DNA from: Asterias amurensis
Taxonomy: Eukaryota > Echinodermata > Asteroidea > Forcipulatida > Asteriidae
Assembly (NCBI RefSeq): GCF_032118995.1
Contig: NC_092655.1
Coordinates: forward strand, 15,192,406 to 15,256,405
Direction of reading: 5' to 3'
Length of the DNA: 64,000 nucleotides
The position numbers were made by a program, and so were the translations under genes. The notes under the pieces are model-generated. The model saw only the letters and a list, made by a program, of their open reading frames with translations, was not told where the DNA came from and ran no database searches. Positions 45,848 to 56,470 of the stretch are shown piece after piece (position 1 is the first letter of the stretch; every line of letters begins with the position of its first letter).

Positions 45848-46095
45848 TGTAAAATGGTCTGTTTTCTTGCTTATAGAGTCAACCAGGGTGCGCTTCATAC
45901 TTAGAAGAGCACCTAATATTTCCCCTGATTCCCCTAAAAATGCATTTTTTTTTCCTATCTTTGGCAAAGAAACACATGTAATAAGGTACTTGTGATGTAA
46001 ATGGTCTGTTTCCTTACTTGCAGAATAGGGACAACTAGAAGATTAATTAAAAGACAACAATATTTCCCCTGATTCACCTAAAATTGCATCCTTTC
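45848..46095. repeat. Tandem duplication, about 148-base unit, 2 copies
   Basis: AAATGGTCTGTTT is at 45853 and 46000, and AATATTTCCCCTGATTC at 45916 and 46060. The units are diverged and the spacing is 144-148 bases. Confidence 0.75.
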
Positions 46096-46257
46096 TTTCT
46101 GTGTCATTGTGAACCTTCCCTTTAACTTTACAATGATTGGTTTCAATGAACAGCTAAATTACACTTATTTTCTTCTGTTTAACTCTTTTTGGATAAAAAT
46201 TAATCTTAAAGGTAAAACATTTTTTGTTTGTTTTTATGTATTCTTTTATGTATGATA

Positions 46258-46622
46258 GAGTGTCGTGGCCGAGGGGATAAGAGCACCGAACACAACTGCA
46301 CCGAACACAAGCTCTGGTGCTTACGTTCAGCAGTGTGTAGGTTCAAATCCCGGTCATGACACTTGTGATCCTGAGCAAGACACTTAACTATAATTGCTTC
46401 TCTCCACCGAGGGGTAAATGGGTAACCTGTGAGGGCAGAGATGGTTCTTGTGATTGGTTTAGCCGCGTAGCGCATAATAATTTTTCACAGGCTTTATACT
46501 CCCCAGGGAGCTGAGATGGTTCAAGGAATGATTTAAGGCCCAGTGACCAGGGGTAATAATGTTGGAAGCGCTTTGAGAAGCCCTTCCGGTTGTGAAAAGT
46601 GCTATATAAAAACTGGCTGTGT
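46258..46622 (+). mobile_element. Near full-length tRNA-derived SINE (type II tRNA head)
   Basis: The head reads GTCGTGGCCGAGGGGATAAG (A box) and GGTTCAAATCCCGGTCATGAC (B box plus acceptor side), as in a Leu/Ser-type tRNA with a long variable arm. The body continues for about 250 bases (CTTGTGATCCTGAGCAAGAC, GGGTAAATGGGTAACCTGTG) and ends GAAAAGTGCTATATAAAAAC, a typical SINE tail. Related copies lie at 52238, 53468, 54073 and 54718. Confidence 0.85.
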
Positions 46623-47730
46623 TACTTTGTGCACTGCACCTTTGATCAGTATAGTGCCCCTTTTTGTCTCACTGGACCAGACCTTACAAAATACAAAGTT
46701 ACTTTTCACCTTAACTAATTAAAAAATAAAATTTTCCTGAACGATTTCTGAAGACCTAGTTCTCCTGATGTCAACATCACAATAACCTAAGTGCTATTTT
46801 AGGAGACACTGTGTCTCCATGTGTTGCAAAGTTAAGTAGAGTGGTTTTTAGGTGATGCTGCAATTACTTGCTTACAATTATAACTCCTAAAATGGTGAGC
46901 ATGGTTGACCATGGTTGTCATTTTAGTACAAGGGGTCAAATGTTAAGTGTATTTTCAGCCACTTTTTCTTTCGCAAAGGTATTATAAGCAATAAATCTAT
47001 AGTACAGGAGGTTTTATTATACATCATCCTGTATTGTAGATATACTGGTACACTTCATACACGACAACACATTAACCAATATCAAGAAAAACTGATCTGG
47101 GAGAAATGATGGTACCATTGTGTCGCAGAAAGGTTTATTGTCTAATATGTTTCAATTGTTTTAACAAATTGTGACCTATGCAGAGAGGATTTGGCAGTGA
47201 GGAAACAGAGCCACCATAAAAAGGGCAACTGGTTCTGCAGAATATTTATTCAAATTTGGGTAATGCGTACACACGAAAATAAAGAGTAAATTTTTCATTG
47301 TTTAAGATATAACATCAATTAAATATGTGCAACATATAAATCAATGTATTCACTTACATCATTTTATGGGTGATTGAAGTTTTAATGAAAACTAATTTCA
47401 TGGAAATGCAGCCAAGTGTTTCCAAAATCTAATTTGAAAATGGACCCGCAAACAGGAAGAAACAAAAGCTGGCATATCACATGGGCCGTCCGGTAGGCCT
47501 AGTCCTTGGGTCCATGACCTGCCACACATGATCCACAGCGCAAGCTTTACCAGACAGCTCAAGCTTAAATTACAAGCTGCTCAGTCTAGTTATATCTTAT
47601 ACCCCATGTCAATACCAGTATGTTAATGTTTTATGAAGGACACATTATGTTTTATGAAGTACTCTGTTAATTGTCATGCTCCAATACCAATGCATTTCAG
47701 TAATAGGTAACCGTTGCGACCAATTGTCCT
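46623..47730. other. Gene-free stretch
   Basis: Unique AT-rich sequence; no exon or repeat was recognised. Confidence 0.5.
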
Positions 47731-48101
47731 TTAAAGCCATTATACACTTTCGGTAAACAGTATTGTCCAAGTCCCACACTTCGTGTATCACAACTTGTAT
47801 ATAAAATAACAATCCTGTGGAAATTTAGGCTCAATCGGTCATCGGAGTCGGGAGAAAATAACGGGAAAACCCACTCCTGTTTTCGCGCGTTTCGCCGTGT
47901 CATGACATGTGTTTATAACAAATCCGTAATTCTCGCTAACGAGAATTGATATTGTTTTACCGTTTTCTCAAAAAGTACAGCATTTTATGGACTAATATTT
48001 CAAGAGAAGTCTTTCACCATTACCTTCTGTAAACCCTGTAAATTATTTGTAAATCTGTGAACTTTTTTTTTTTCTGTACCGAAAGGGTCCAATGGCTTTA
48101 A
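47731..48101. mobile_element. TTAA-type MITE, AAAGCCATTGGACACTTT family, copy 2
   Basis: Ends TTAAAGCCATTATACACTTT and GAAAGGGTCCAATGGCTTTAA, in the opposite internal orientation to the copies at 39042 and 59941: CACTTCGTGTATCACAACTT comes first and AAGAGAAGTCTTTCACCATT last. Confidence 0.88.
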
Positions 48102-48224
48102 TCTTCTTATTGATGATAAGATAGTAAATGTAATTTCCACAAGGACCACTTTCAGAGATTAGTACATGTGAACTCAAGTTGGCTAATAGAGACAAGTCTG
48201 CAGAATTGAAGCCGTGAAACAAAT

Positions 48225-48345
48225 TCTAAATAATTTTGGGGTTGAACCAAGAAAAATTTAGTAGAGTGGGATTTGAACCCCCAACCTTCGGATTAATGTG
48301 CCGGTGCTCTACATTGTATCAACTGAGCTATTGAGTCCTAAGATA
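48225..48345 (-). mobile_element. tRNA-derived SINE fragment (TAGCTCAGTTGGTAGAGC group)
   Basis: On the plus strand, TAGTAGAGTGGGATTTGAACCC and CAACTGAGCTATTGAG are the complement of the B and A boxes of the copy at 49903. Confidence 0.7.
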
Positions 48346-48489
48346 TCAGTCTCCCTATATTGTCAATATTATCTTTCAACCTTTTGAATTTTTTAATTGA
48401 ATGTACAAACAGCTAAAATCTTTATCTGCATTACCTTTTGGACAACAACAAAATTGACATAGAAAAAGGGAAATAAAAAACTGACTGAG

Positions 48490-48690
48490 GACCAGGGTAC
48501 ACTTTTGTTGAGCTGTATGCAAACAAATATTGATTGCCATTTTTTGCTTAGCAGAAATGATCTTGGATATAAGCCACAAATTGTACTTGTGGCATGATAT
48601 TTCAGATGGTAACCTTATTCTGGCAAGCATAATTTTGTTACGCTGAGCTACTTTTTGTGCTTTAAGCAGCTCTATGAAATTGGGTCAAAC
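48490..48690. mobile_element. Palindromic element, AATTTCATAGAGCTGCTTAA family
   Basis: The right end CTTTAAGCAGCTCTATGAAATTGGG is intact. Inner words CCACAAATTGTACTTGTGGCAT and GGTAACCTTATTCTGGCAAGCATAA match the copies at 8153 and 57507. The left end is drifted. Confidence 0.7.
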
Positions 48691-48940
48691 TGGTGTGAGG
48701 TTGCTTGAGGGCCGGCTCACAACTTCTCAATGAACTGACAAATCTGTTCGAAGATATTAATTGACTGTATTATTCAGGTGACATTCCAGCCATATGTTCA
48801 GACTTCCGAAATCTCTACATGTCTGTTCCCAAAACTAACCTGATGATTTATAATCTAAGGTTAATATTAAGGTTTTGTTAGGCTTATAAATTAAGAAAAT
48901 AATCTAGGGGTGTTGGAAACATAGGGGTGTAACTAATATT

Positions 48941-49108
48941 AAGGGAATCAATGTGTGGTGAAGAGGGTTTCAACTAGTGGTTTAATCCCAACGAGGCCTG
49001 GTTCTTGATAATTTTACCGAGACGAAGTCGAGGTAAATTATAAAGAACCAGGCCTCGGCGGGTTTAAACCACTAGTTGAAAACTGATTCAACACACTTTG
49101 ATTCCCTT
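48941..49108. repeat. 168-base near-perfect long hairpin
   Basis: The outer arms AAGGGAATCAATGTGTGGTG / CACACTTTGATTCCCTT, then CAACTAGTGGTTTAA / TTAAACCACTAGTTG, then CGAGGCCTGGTTCTT / AAGAACCAGGCCTCG, and the centre ATAATTTTACC / GGTAAATTAT all pair, with only a few mismatches over arms of about 78 bases. It is probably a palindromic transposon; a transcript through it would form a long double-stranded stem. Confidence 0.88.
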
Positions 49109-49179
49109 TCATAAATACTTTTTCGGTCAAAACATCATCATCTTTTGGTCAAAAAGTAAAACAAATAAAAAAATTATAA

Positions 49180-49500
49180 TTGTTAAATGATTTCTTTCAA
49201 CACAACACCCCTCCAGCTATGAATTGGTAAAGCCCTCCGCCACCCTCTGGTAAACAACTCCTTATAAGGGAATGCTGTGCGTGTCGCGCGTATCGCGTGA
49301 TGTGGCACAACTGTTTCAGCCGTTGCTCTCGACCAACAGGAATGAAGAAACTGTCTTAAAAGAACAGGTGCAAGGTTGCGTGTCACGCCCATGAATTAAC
49401 ACTTTTTGCCGGTCATAAACAAAGGTTTATACACACCCACGTGACGCGCTCTCCACCAAGAGGAATAGCGAAACTGTCTGAGGTATTTATGAATACTTGT
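49180..49500. repeat. CG-richer patch with a diverged internal repeat
   Basis: GCTCTCGACCAACAGGAATGAAGAAACTGTCT near 49323 and GCTCTCCACCAAGAGGAATAGCGAAACTGTCT near 49447 are repeats about 124 bases apart. CG words (GTGTCGCGCGTATCGCGTG) are frequent. No coding exon was recognised. Confidence 0.5.
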
Positions 49501-49902
49501 TTACACACAGTAATATAATTTCTTCAGTTCTGTATACAAAGTTTTCAAATGGCACAAAGTAAACCCTAACTATCTGACACTTTCTTCTTTTGTTTTCTCT
49601 CTTTCTGATTTCCTCATTCAGATGTTCAGTCTATACATTATGGCGCCTTAGACACTATCACTTCTCCTCGTGTCACTTTCCAGGATTTAAGTAGTTAAAA
49701 GGTTTATAATAAACATGGCCTCTGGAATTTAAATCTCAAGATAAATTTATTCCAGACATTGGATATGTGTCAAGCACGTGAAGCGTATTGCACCTTTAAA
49801 GGGGTACTACAGCATGAGTTTAGTAGAGAAAAAAATATATATATGTATATTATAAAGAACCCCTTAAAAAAACAGATTTTGACATGTAGGAAGACCGCCA
49901 AC

Positions 49903-49995
49903 ATAGCTCAGTTGGTAGAGCACCGACACGTTAATCAGGAGGTCGAAGGTTCGAGTCCCACTCTAGTCAATTTTCTTTGTTCAACCCCAAATCAT
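49903..49995 (+). mobile_element. tRNA-derived SINE (TAGCTCAGTTGGTAGAGC group)
   Basis: ACATAGCTCAGTTGGTAGAGC (A box) and AAGGTTCGAGTCCCACTC (B box) are followed by the tail TAGTCAATTTTCTTTGTTCA. The cloverleaf arms are only partly paired and a SINE tail follows, so it is not called as a tRNA gene. A shorter copy follows at 50091-50165. Confidence 0.75.
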
Positions 49996-50090
49996 AATAA
50001 AGTCTAGTTAAAAAAAAAACCAAGGGAAACTGACTGAACAAAGATATTGACAAAATAGGGAGACTGCAAACAAATATATTATATGCATTA

Positions 50091-50165
50091 ATTGCTCAGT
50101 TGGTGTGCCGGAAATTGTTGGTTCAAATCCCACTCTAGTCAATGTTTCTTTGATCAACCCGAATA
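50091..50165 (+). mobile_element. Short SINE copy adjacent to the previous one
   Basis: GCTCAGTTGGTGTGCC, GGTTCAAATCCCACTC and TAGTCAATGTTTCTTTGATC repeat the landmarks of 49903-49995 with an internal deletion. Confidence 0.7.
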
Positions 50166-50169
50166 TACT

Positions 50170-50885
50170 ACAATCATGAAACTTTCTAGAAAATATTCTT
50201 GAAGTTATGAGGTAATTATTTATATGGGATTTTGCTCTTTTGGAGCCAACAGGAAAGGACATGTTGCATATTTTGCTTATTGTACTTATCTTCTTATGAG
50301 ATTTTTGAGAATCAACATGGAGTAAGAAAATCGAATACTTTTTTTCTAGTATCAAGAAAGCTAGTCTTTTTGCTGTGCAGCTTTAAAAGCACCTGAGGTC
50401 AGTTTTCTGTAACTGACGACTTTTAAGTGGTGTGATTTTTGGTCTATTTTAAAACCACTTTATATTAAAATTTGAGCTGCCAATTTACAAGATAGTGTCT
50501 AGAGACACGCTACTGGTTTCAATTTCAGAAGGGGAACAATCTAGATAATTTTAAAATGATAGTCATACTTAAAACACCAACAGCATGTCACAGAATACAA
50601 AGGTTGTGTCTGAGTGAGCCTCTTTGCTAATGGGCAGAGATTAACTTATTATTGGCATGATACGTTTCGAACAATTGTGGGGTCAATAAGCATTTTGGAG
50701 GTATGGCGGACGTGATAGGAGTGTACTGTTTGGTTCGGGTGTATACACACAAATTCATCAAACCATACTTCATAGTGTATATATCTCAAAAATGCTTATT
50801 CCGTTGAGTACATTTTAAGTCCTAATATGAAAGACAGGATGAGTGCAGGTAAAGTAGACTGCTTGTCATGTGGCGCGCTTTGGCA
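50170..50885. other. Gene-free stretch
   Basis: Unique AT-rich sequence; no exon or repeat was recognised. Confidence 0.45.
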
Positions 50886-50975
50886 GTCGTAACCAATAAC
50901 TGCTTCGCTTAACTTGGCTATTGGTTATAATCACTGGCCAATGAGCGAAACAGTAATTAGTTACAACAGCCAAAA
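50886..50975. repeat. Hairpin, AACCAATAACTG family, copy 1
   Basis: GTAACCAATAACTGCTTCGCT pairs with AGCGAAACAGTAATTAGTTAC; the loop holds CTATTGGTTATAATCACTGGCC. A cleaner copy of the same family is at 59026-59099. Confidence 0.65.
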
Positions 50976-51089
50976 TTCACCCACGAAAGGGGTCAACTTG
51001 CAAACACACACACAAAATGTTTCCAATAATAACTGATACTAATGGAGTCTTGTAAAGTCCTGGTGTTCGCCTAAAATGCACTCATGACG

Positions 51090-51740
51090 CTCCCTTATGA
51101 TTAATAAACAGTTCAAACGAAATCGCGTGTCAACATATACTTTAAAATCAGATGAGCTTACAAAGAGAGCAGCTCCAACTGATGATGTTACTGGATGTTG
51201 CATCAGCGTTCCTGATGTGGTACAGAAAACTATTCCACACTTTATCTCTCATATCGCTTTGAAAAACCCCACAAAATAAGCACTATCAAAATCCTGCTAT
51301 AAAACATAAACATTGCTGCTTTGTGTGTTTATTGATACCCTGAGATTAGAATGAATCTAAAAAGACCATTGAAAGACCCAATTCCAAGGGTCAAGGCTGA
51401 GGTTCCATCATGCTTGGATATTGACACTACAAACGTGAGTGTTAGAGTCAAAGTACATGTTTTTAAAGTTTCACCTGAAAAGAGTCAAAGTAACATGATG
51501 TTAATGTTTTACCCAGAAAAGTTGTACTGCGCCTGGACTTCCTGCAAGCTTGATTTGTACACAGTTCATTGGAGGCAAAACAGAAAATCTTCGCTTATCG
51601 AAGGATTGTATCGCCTTATTTTTATTAACTTCCGATGAAATTAAGCTAAGCGATAATATTTCAAAGGAAACACGTCTGGTTACTGGTGTTAACTGGTATT
51701 ACGTTAAACTTTCAAGCCTCCATATCCGTAGACTGTGATC
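51090..51740 (+). other. Unidentified run of open frames, possibly a decayed gene
   Basis: Three open stretches follow one another on the plus strand: 51097-51279, 51351-51638 and 51550-51738, the last two overlapping in different frames. The second reads NVSVRVKVHVFKVSPEKS and the third ends in LVTGVNWYYVKLSSLHIRR. The alternation of beta-type segments reminded me of OB-fold single-strand-binding proteins carried by some transposons. That is a weak impression without a diagnostic motif. A frameshift near 51550-51600 would be needed to join them. Confidence 0.2.
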
Positions 51741-52237
51741 CAATTATTAGTTTGTTAAAATTAAAGGTGTCAAACACAGGGTGGGTAATGGTGGACAAAA
51801 ACAACTCCTAAACAAAATGTTTAAACTGGACACTTTATTTTGTTTAACTTGATGTACTATTGGACCGAGAACTATTTTCATCTGCAATTGTGAAAAATGT
51901 GCTAAGACCCCAACCACCCATCCCAACCATTCATTAGTTTGTCATGACAGTCTAACAAATCAAAATGAATACATCACAACCGTGCATGAAATCTCTGACA
52001 AAGCATATGATTTTCGAATTTTGTTCTGTATTGAGAACTTTATCACCCAACTCAATGAAATTTATTCAAGTTTGCTAAATCCATAGAAAATAAATGCTAT
52101 AGCTATAGCTTAAGTACTATATAGCTTTAAATTCTCAATAAAAAGATTTGCTTCACTCTAACAGAACAGCTGACATATAAATCACTTATCTTGCGTGCAA
52201 GATGATTTGTAAGATGGCATGATACGCAACACTTACA
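51741..52237. other. Gene-free stretch
   Basis: Unique AT-rich sequence with nothing recognisable. Confidence 0.45.
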
Positions 52238-52505
52238 TTGTCATGGCCGAGTGGTTTAGAGCATCAAACTTAAGTTCTGATGGTTAAGTCATCAGAGTGC
52301 GGGTTCGAATCCCGGTCATGACACTTGTGTCCTTGAGCAAGATGCTTTACTGAATTTGCTTCTATTCCCTCAGGAGTATAAATTGGTACCAGAGAGGGAA
52401 GAGAGGTTGATATTGTGTATGAAAAAGCCTTCAGAGTGTTGGTACTATTGTACAGCGTATTTATACGGTTTGTGTAAAATGCGCTATACAAGAACAAGTT
52501 GTTAT
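52238..52505 (+). mobile_element. tRNA-derived SINE, Leu-like head
   Basis: TGTCATGGCCGAGTGGTTTA (A box), an anticodon-like CAAACTTAAGTTCTG, a long variable arm and GGGTTCGAATCCCGGTCATG (B box) look like a type II tRNA of Leu(UAA) kind. The tail TTGTGTCCTTGAGCAAGATG and AAAATGCGCTATACAAGAAC identify it as a SINE rather than a tRNA gene. Confidence 0.85.
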
Positions 52506-53467
52506 TAGATCTATAAGCAAATATGCCATGCGTTGCTTCTCTACCAACAGGGGGTCACTCCTTCAAATTCAACGTCCAAAAATATGACTTTATAAAATCT
52601 CTAGTATTGCTGTGTTACATTGCAATATAGCTTGCTCGGTCAGTCTAGACGGAGTTTGTTAGTAGAAGGAAGAAATAGTATGAACAAAATATAATTCAAA
52701 CCATGTATTTGGTATTTAAGTAAAGATACAGCCTGATCTTTAGTCATAAAAAAACACAATTGTGAACTTTTTCATCCCGGTGTACTATCCAACTATAGCA
52801 AACATTTGGGGAAGCTTTTTAGTGAAATACATGAATTATACATTAAAACCCGATACATGGAGGAGTGCAACGATCATGCCAGCTCCATTCCCTTTGAACT
52901 TTACACAGAGAGCGTAGACATACTGTTTCTGAATGTCTGGGTCTGACCATGGTCTGAGCATCATGGAGTTGGCACTTTACCAAGAACAGCTCCCCAAGTC
53001 TGCTAGAACCTTTACAGTAAAGGCCATTGATTGTGGGATGGACGAAAGGGGGAGGCTTAAAAATACTGCCCATTTGGACCATTTGTTAAAAGTTATGGAT
53101 CCTTAGTTAAATATTGAATTAGATCTTGGTCATTTGGATTTTAGTTTTGTAGGCCATCTGAAGAAGGGAAAAATCAGATTGCATATTGAGAAAGATCAGT
53201 CATGCAAGTTGTCCTTTTCACATCTTGAGTTTTCTCAGTCATGGCAGCCTTGATCTTGCAAATACAATGGTGTGTGTGTTGGGGGGGGGGGTAGCGGGTT
53301 GGGCACAAGCTCAAGAAATTCATCCAGGCTTGTTGAATGTTTCTTTTTTTCTTGCCGTGAGTGTCAAAATTATGCAAAGTTTTTCAGGACAAAGTAACAA
53401 ACCCTTTTACTTCTACATCATTACAAACAAAATTTCTCAACCTCAACAAAACAGGAACAAACATCGG
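52506..53467. other. Gene-free stretch with a G run
   Basis: A G run at about 53280-53291. Frames of up to 115 codons here are not recognisable and partly run into SINE sequence. Confidence 0.45.
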
Positions 53468-53600
53468 ATAAGAACACCAAACACAAGCTCTGGTGTTTCT
53501 GATCCGCAGTGTGGGTTTGAATCCCAATCGTGACACCTGTGTCCCTGAGCAAGACACTTTACTATAATTGCTTCTCTTCACCCAGGGTTTGGTGAAACCG
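53468..53600 (+). mobile_element. tRNA-derived SINE fragment (type II head group)
   Basis: AAGAACACCAAACACAAGCTC, GTGTGGGTTTGAATCCCAATC and CCTGTGTCCCTGAGCAAGACAC match the copy at 46258. The A-box end is truncated. Confidence 0.7.
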
Positions 53601-54072
53601 ACGGCTGAACTGTGGACACAAAGCGTAAAAAGTCACGAGCGCAAAGCCTCCTTACTTACATTTAAATTTGGTTTTTAAAGCTCACTGTGGCGTTCTATAT
53701 GGTTTTATCTTCATGTTTTAATTAATTTAATTTCAACTAAAAAAATAAATGGATTTCTGGTTAAAAACACATACATGAAAAAATGGAGGGAGAGGATTAG
53801 AAAGATCAAGTTCCCACACATATTACTACCCCAGGCTGTTTTGTAGGGACTCTCACTACCTTCTGTTCAAGTACAAAGGACGGACCACCAGGAAGTAGAG
53901 CATATTACACATACATGTAGGAGCTGCTGATCAGGTTACCTGAGGGCATCAGTTAAAAGAGGTGAAGGACGTTCTAAGGTGGTGTAAGGACACACACACA
54001 ATTAGTAATTAAAGCTTGATAGTTAAAGTGGCAAGGACTTGTGAACTTATGTTTATAGATGAAGACTAATTA

Positions 54073-54700
54073 GGGTGTCATGGCCGAGTGGTTTAGAGCA
54101 TCAAATTGAAGTTGTGTTGGTTTCAGGTTAAGTCATAGAGAAGAGACAATGTCCTTTCTCTGCGGTTAAAGGGTGGCTGCAGTGTTTTTTTTATTCATTT
54201 AAACGATTAAACATGACTTTTTAAACCTGAAATATTTTTTTATATTTTTTATTAAATGCGCAAGTATTTTAAAAATGGTTTTCAAGAGATTAGGGGAACC
54301 CATCCCGCCCCTAAAAGGGCGGCCTTCATTTGCATAAACGTGACATCATGTCGGTAACCCGAGCTGTCGGGCCCCCTGGCTGTGTGCATATAGAGACGTG
54401 TGCACTGTGTGGCCTGATACCTAGGCGCGTGTAGTTAGGGACCAGACTCTATTTGTTGACGATATGTTTGAATTCCCGACGTGACGTCAATGGTAGGGGG
54501 GCGGTAACAATCCACAAAAGGGGGGGGGCATGACTTATTCGCTAATATGTCGGGAATAAACAAAACACATTTTATTGATGTTCAATACATATATATCAGA
54601 AATAAATGACAGCAAAATTAACTGTTTTATTTGAATTCACTGCAGCATTCCTTTAAGTCAACTGAGTGTGGGTACGAATCACGATCAAACGTATGTTCAT
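54073..54700 (+). mobile_element. SINE split by a TTAA-type element
   Basis: The 5' half of the Leu-like SINE (TGTCATGGCCGAGTGGTTTA ... GGTTAAGTCA) is at 54076-54134 and its B-box half (TAAGTCAACTGAGTGTGGGT, then CGAATCACGATC) resumes at 54654. The roughly 490-base element at 54166-54656 lies between them. The left junction also carries about 30 extra bases, so the insertion was not a single clean event. Confidence 0.7.
54166..54656. mobile_element. TTAA-type element with CTGCAGTG ends
   Basis: Ends TTAAAGGGTGGCTGCAGTG and CACTGCAGCATTCCTTTAA are inverted repeats flanked by TTAA. The interior includes a GC-rich part (GACATCATGTCGG, GAGCTGTCGGGCCCC, GTGACGTCAATGG) and no long open frame. Probably a non-autonomous piggyBac- or Kolobok-like element. 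Confidence 0.8.
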
Positions 54701-54717
54701 AATTATGTGAACCCTAT

Positions 54718-54835
54718 TAGGGTGTCATGGTCGAGTGGTTTAGAGCATTAAAATTCAAGTTGTGATGGTTAAGTCAACAGAGTGTGGGTTTGAATCCCGG
54801 GAATGACACTATTGTCCTTGAGCCAGATACTTACG
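54718..54835 (+). mobile_element. tRNA-derived SINE head (Leu-like group)
   Basis: GTGTCATGGTCGAGTGGTTT, the long-arm segment and GTGTGGGTTTGAATCCCGGG are followed by TGTCCTTGAGCCAGATAC. The body is truncated. Confidence 0.75.
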
Positions 54836-54884
54836 AACAAATGGCTCAGAAGATTTGGAGGACTTTGTTTTGAAAAAGGAGAAA

Positions 54885-54975
54885 CTGCTAAAATGTTATG
54901 AAAATAGGGAACCAACGACCTCCGGATTAAAGTGCCGGGGGCCCTCCCACATGAGCTATCTAGCCCTATTAGAAA
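54885..54975 (-). mobile_element. tRNA-derived SINE fragment (reverse)
   Basis: GAACCAACGACCTCCGGATTAA, then GTGCCGGGG and ACATGAGCTATCTAGCCC, read in reverse as a decayed B box and A box of the TAGCTCAGTTGGTAGAGC group. Confidence 0.55.
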
Positions 54976-55079
54976 GCACTCTGAAAAAAGAACGTCTCTC
55001 ACTATTTGAAAGTTGATTTACATTTATTTGTTGGATTATAAAATTGATTAACAAGAAAGAGAAAGAGTTGAATTGATTG

Positions 55080-55185
55080 AAATTTGCACCAGGGGATAAA
55101 GAATATTAATTTTGTTGCTTTATGTTTACCGATGTGTGTTAGCCCTGTATACTCAGTACTTTCAGGAAGAGTTTATTAGTGCCTT
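55080..55185 (-). mobile_element. SINE tail fragment (GGGTTCGAA.CCA group)
   Basis: AAATTTGCACCAGGGGATAAAGA, CCGATGTGTGTTAGC and TACTCAGTACTTTCAGG match the tail of 40005-40160 in reverse. Confidence 0.55.
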
Positions 55186-55590
55186 TAAAAATTTGCATTG
55201 ATTGCTTTTTTCAAGATATCCTGCCCATAACGTTTTTCTTTTCATGAAAGATAATTATAAGCCGCAGTTCCATATTTCTGTGGCATGCACTCCGTAAAGC
55301 GAGTTTTGTGGTGGGTGGGTGTCAGTGTCTGTTTATACAAGCAAAGAAAACAATATCTTGTAACTTAAACTTGGGCCTACGTGACTCAAATGAAAAGGTA
55401 CCCTGCGCTTAGCAACAGTGAAAAGCACAGCATTCAATTAACCATAGTAAATTCCATTGTGTCTATGGGGGAGTATTGTTCGCCATGGCAACCAGGAAAT
55501 AGCATACATGACATAGCTTGTCGATGATCCGTTGTTTAATATATAAAACATGATTTCTAAAATGATAAAAAAACAAACTTTGAGAACAGA

Positions 55591-55760
55591 TTAAAGGGAA
55601 GGTATTGTTGGATAATCATTCTTAAAATTAATTGGCAATAGAAGCCTTTGGTGATAAGCCATTTATACTTGAACATGTCAAGGGCACGAAGGCAATGACC
55701 AGGGAGCATGGAAGCAATTGCCTTTGTTGCCACCATGAAGTATCAGGCCCTGCCTTCAAT
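55591..55760. repeat. AGGGAAGGT MITE end joined to the GGCAATGACCAGGG repeat
   Basis: TTAAAGGGAAGGTATTGTTGG at 55591 is an intact left end. The sequence then runs into GGGCACGAAGGCAATGACCA, the core of the repeat seen at 6830 and 18386. Confidence 0.5.
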
Positions 55761-56470
55761 TCCACTTGCAACGACTGGATGGTGGATGGTCATGTCCAGT
55801 AAGAGCCAACAATGCTTAATTCATTCTTCCCAACCCTGGGGAATGTTGCCCATGACTGTACCATCTTGACCTTTCTCCCAATTATGTGAAACAAAATTAT
55901 CATGAATCATGTTCTCAAGACAGATGGGGTGAACAGAGTTGGCACCCCACGTTCTCTGAAAAATTGTGAGGAATTCTGCAAATGTATGTGTTTGTTTTAT
56001 AACAATGTTCTGCCTAATAGTATACAAACATTGCTTAAAGAACCGCTGTCTCACACTGAAAACAACCCGTGGTAGATAAATAATATGTAGCAGTGAATCT
56101 CATGCCTTGTTCTTGGTGGCTACAGATACGACTGACAGCCACATCTCTGTGCCATCATGTGTTGCAGTACACCAATAACATGATACATGTACCTTAGAAA
56201 GTACTGTAGTAGCTGAAGCCGTAGAGGCCATTTTGGATAATGCTTAAGCCCCGACTGTACAACTGCTGAAGTTTTTAATGAAACAGCCATCTTTGTTTAA
56301 AATCTTGCATATTATAAAAGCATCTAATAATGACAGTTCAAATTTTCAAGACGAGGTTGGACGAGTAACTAGTCCTAACTTGAGACACGTCCTGGGAACG
56401 ATTTCACAAAATATCAGAAGGGCTTAATGTGTCCTAATTACCCCAGGCAACGACCTGGAACCCTTCCTTA
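55761..56470. other. Gene-free stretch
   Basis: Unique sequence; no exon was recognised. A 77-codon minus frame (55821-56054) has no known domain. Confidence 0.45.

Noticed and set aside
49903..49980. tRNA gene with A and B boxes
   Set aside because: The cloverleaf arms pair poorly, the sequence is followed by a tail shared with several other copies in the window, and decayed copies exist on both strands. It is a SINE head.
50008..50355. 115-codon minus-strand gene
   Set aside because: Part of the frame is the translated B-box region of a SINE (VGFEPT-type words), a common false positive.
52238..52325. tRNA-Leu(UAA) gene
   Set aside because: The head looks like a type II tRNA but continues into the same roughly 200-base body as the other SINE copies and the stems have mismatches.
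53186..53533. 115-codon plus-strand gene
   Set aside because: It runs through a G run and into SINE sequence and has no known domain.
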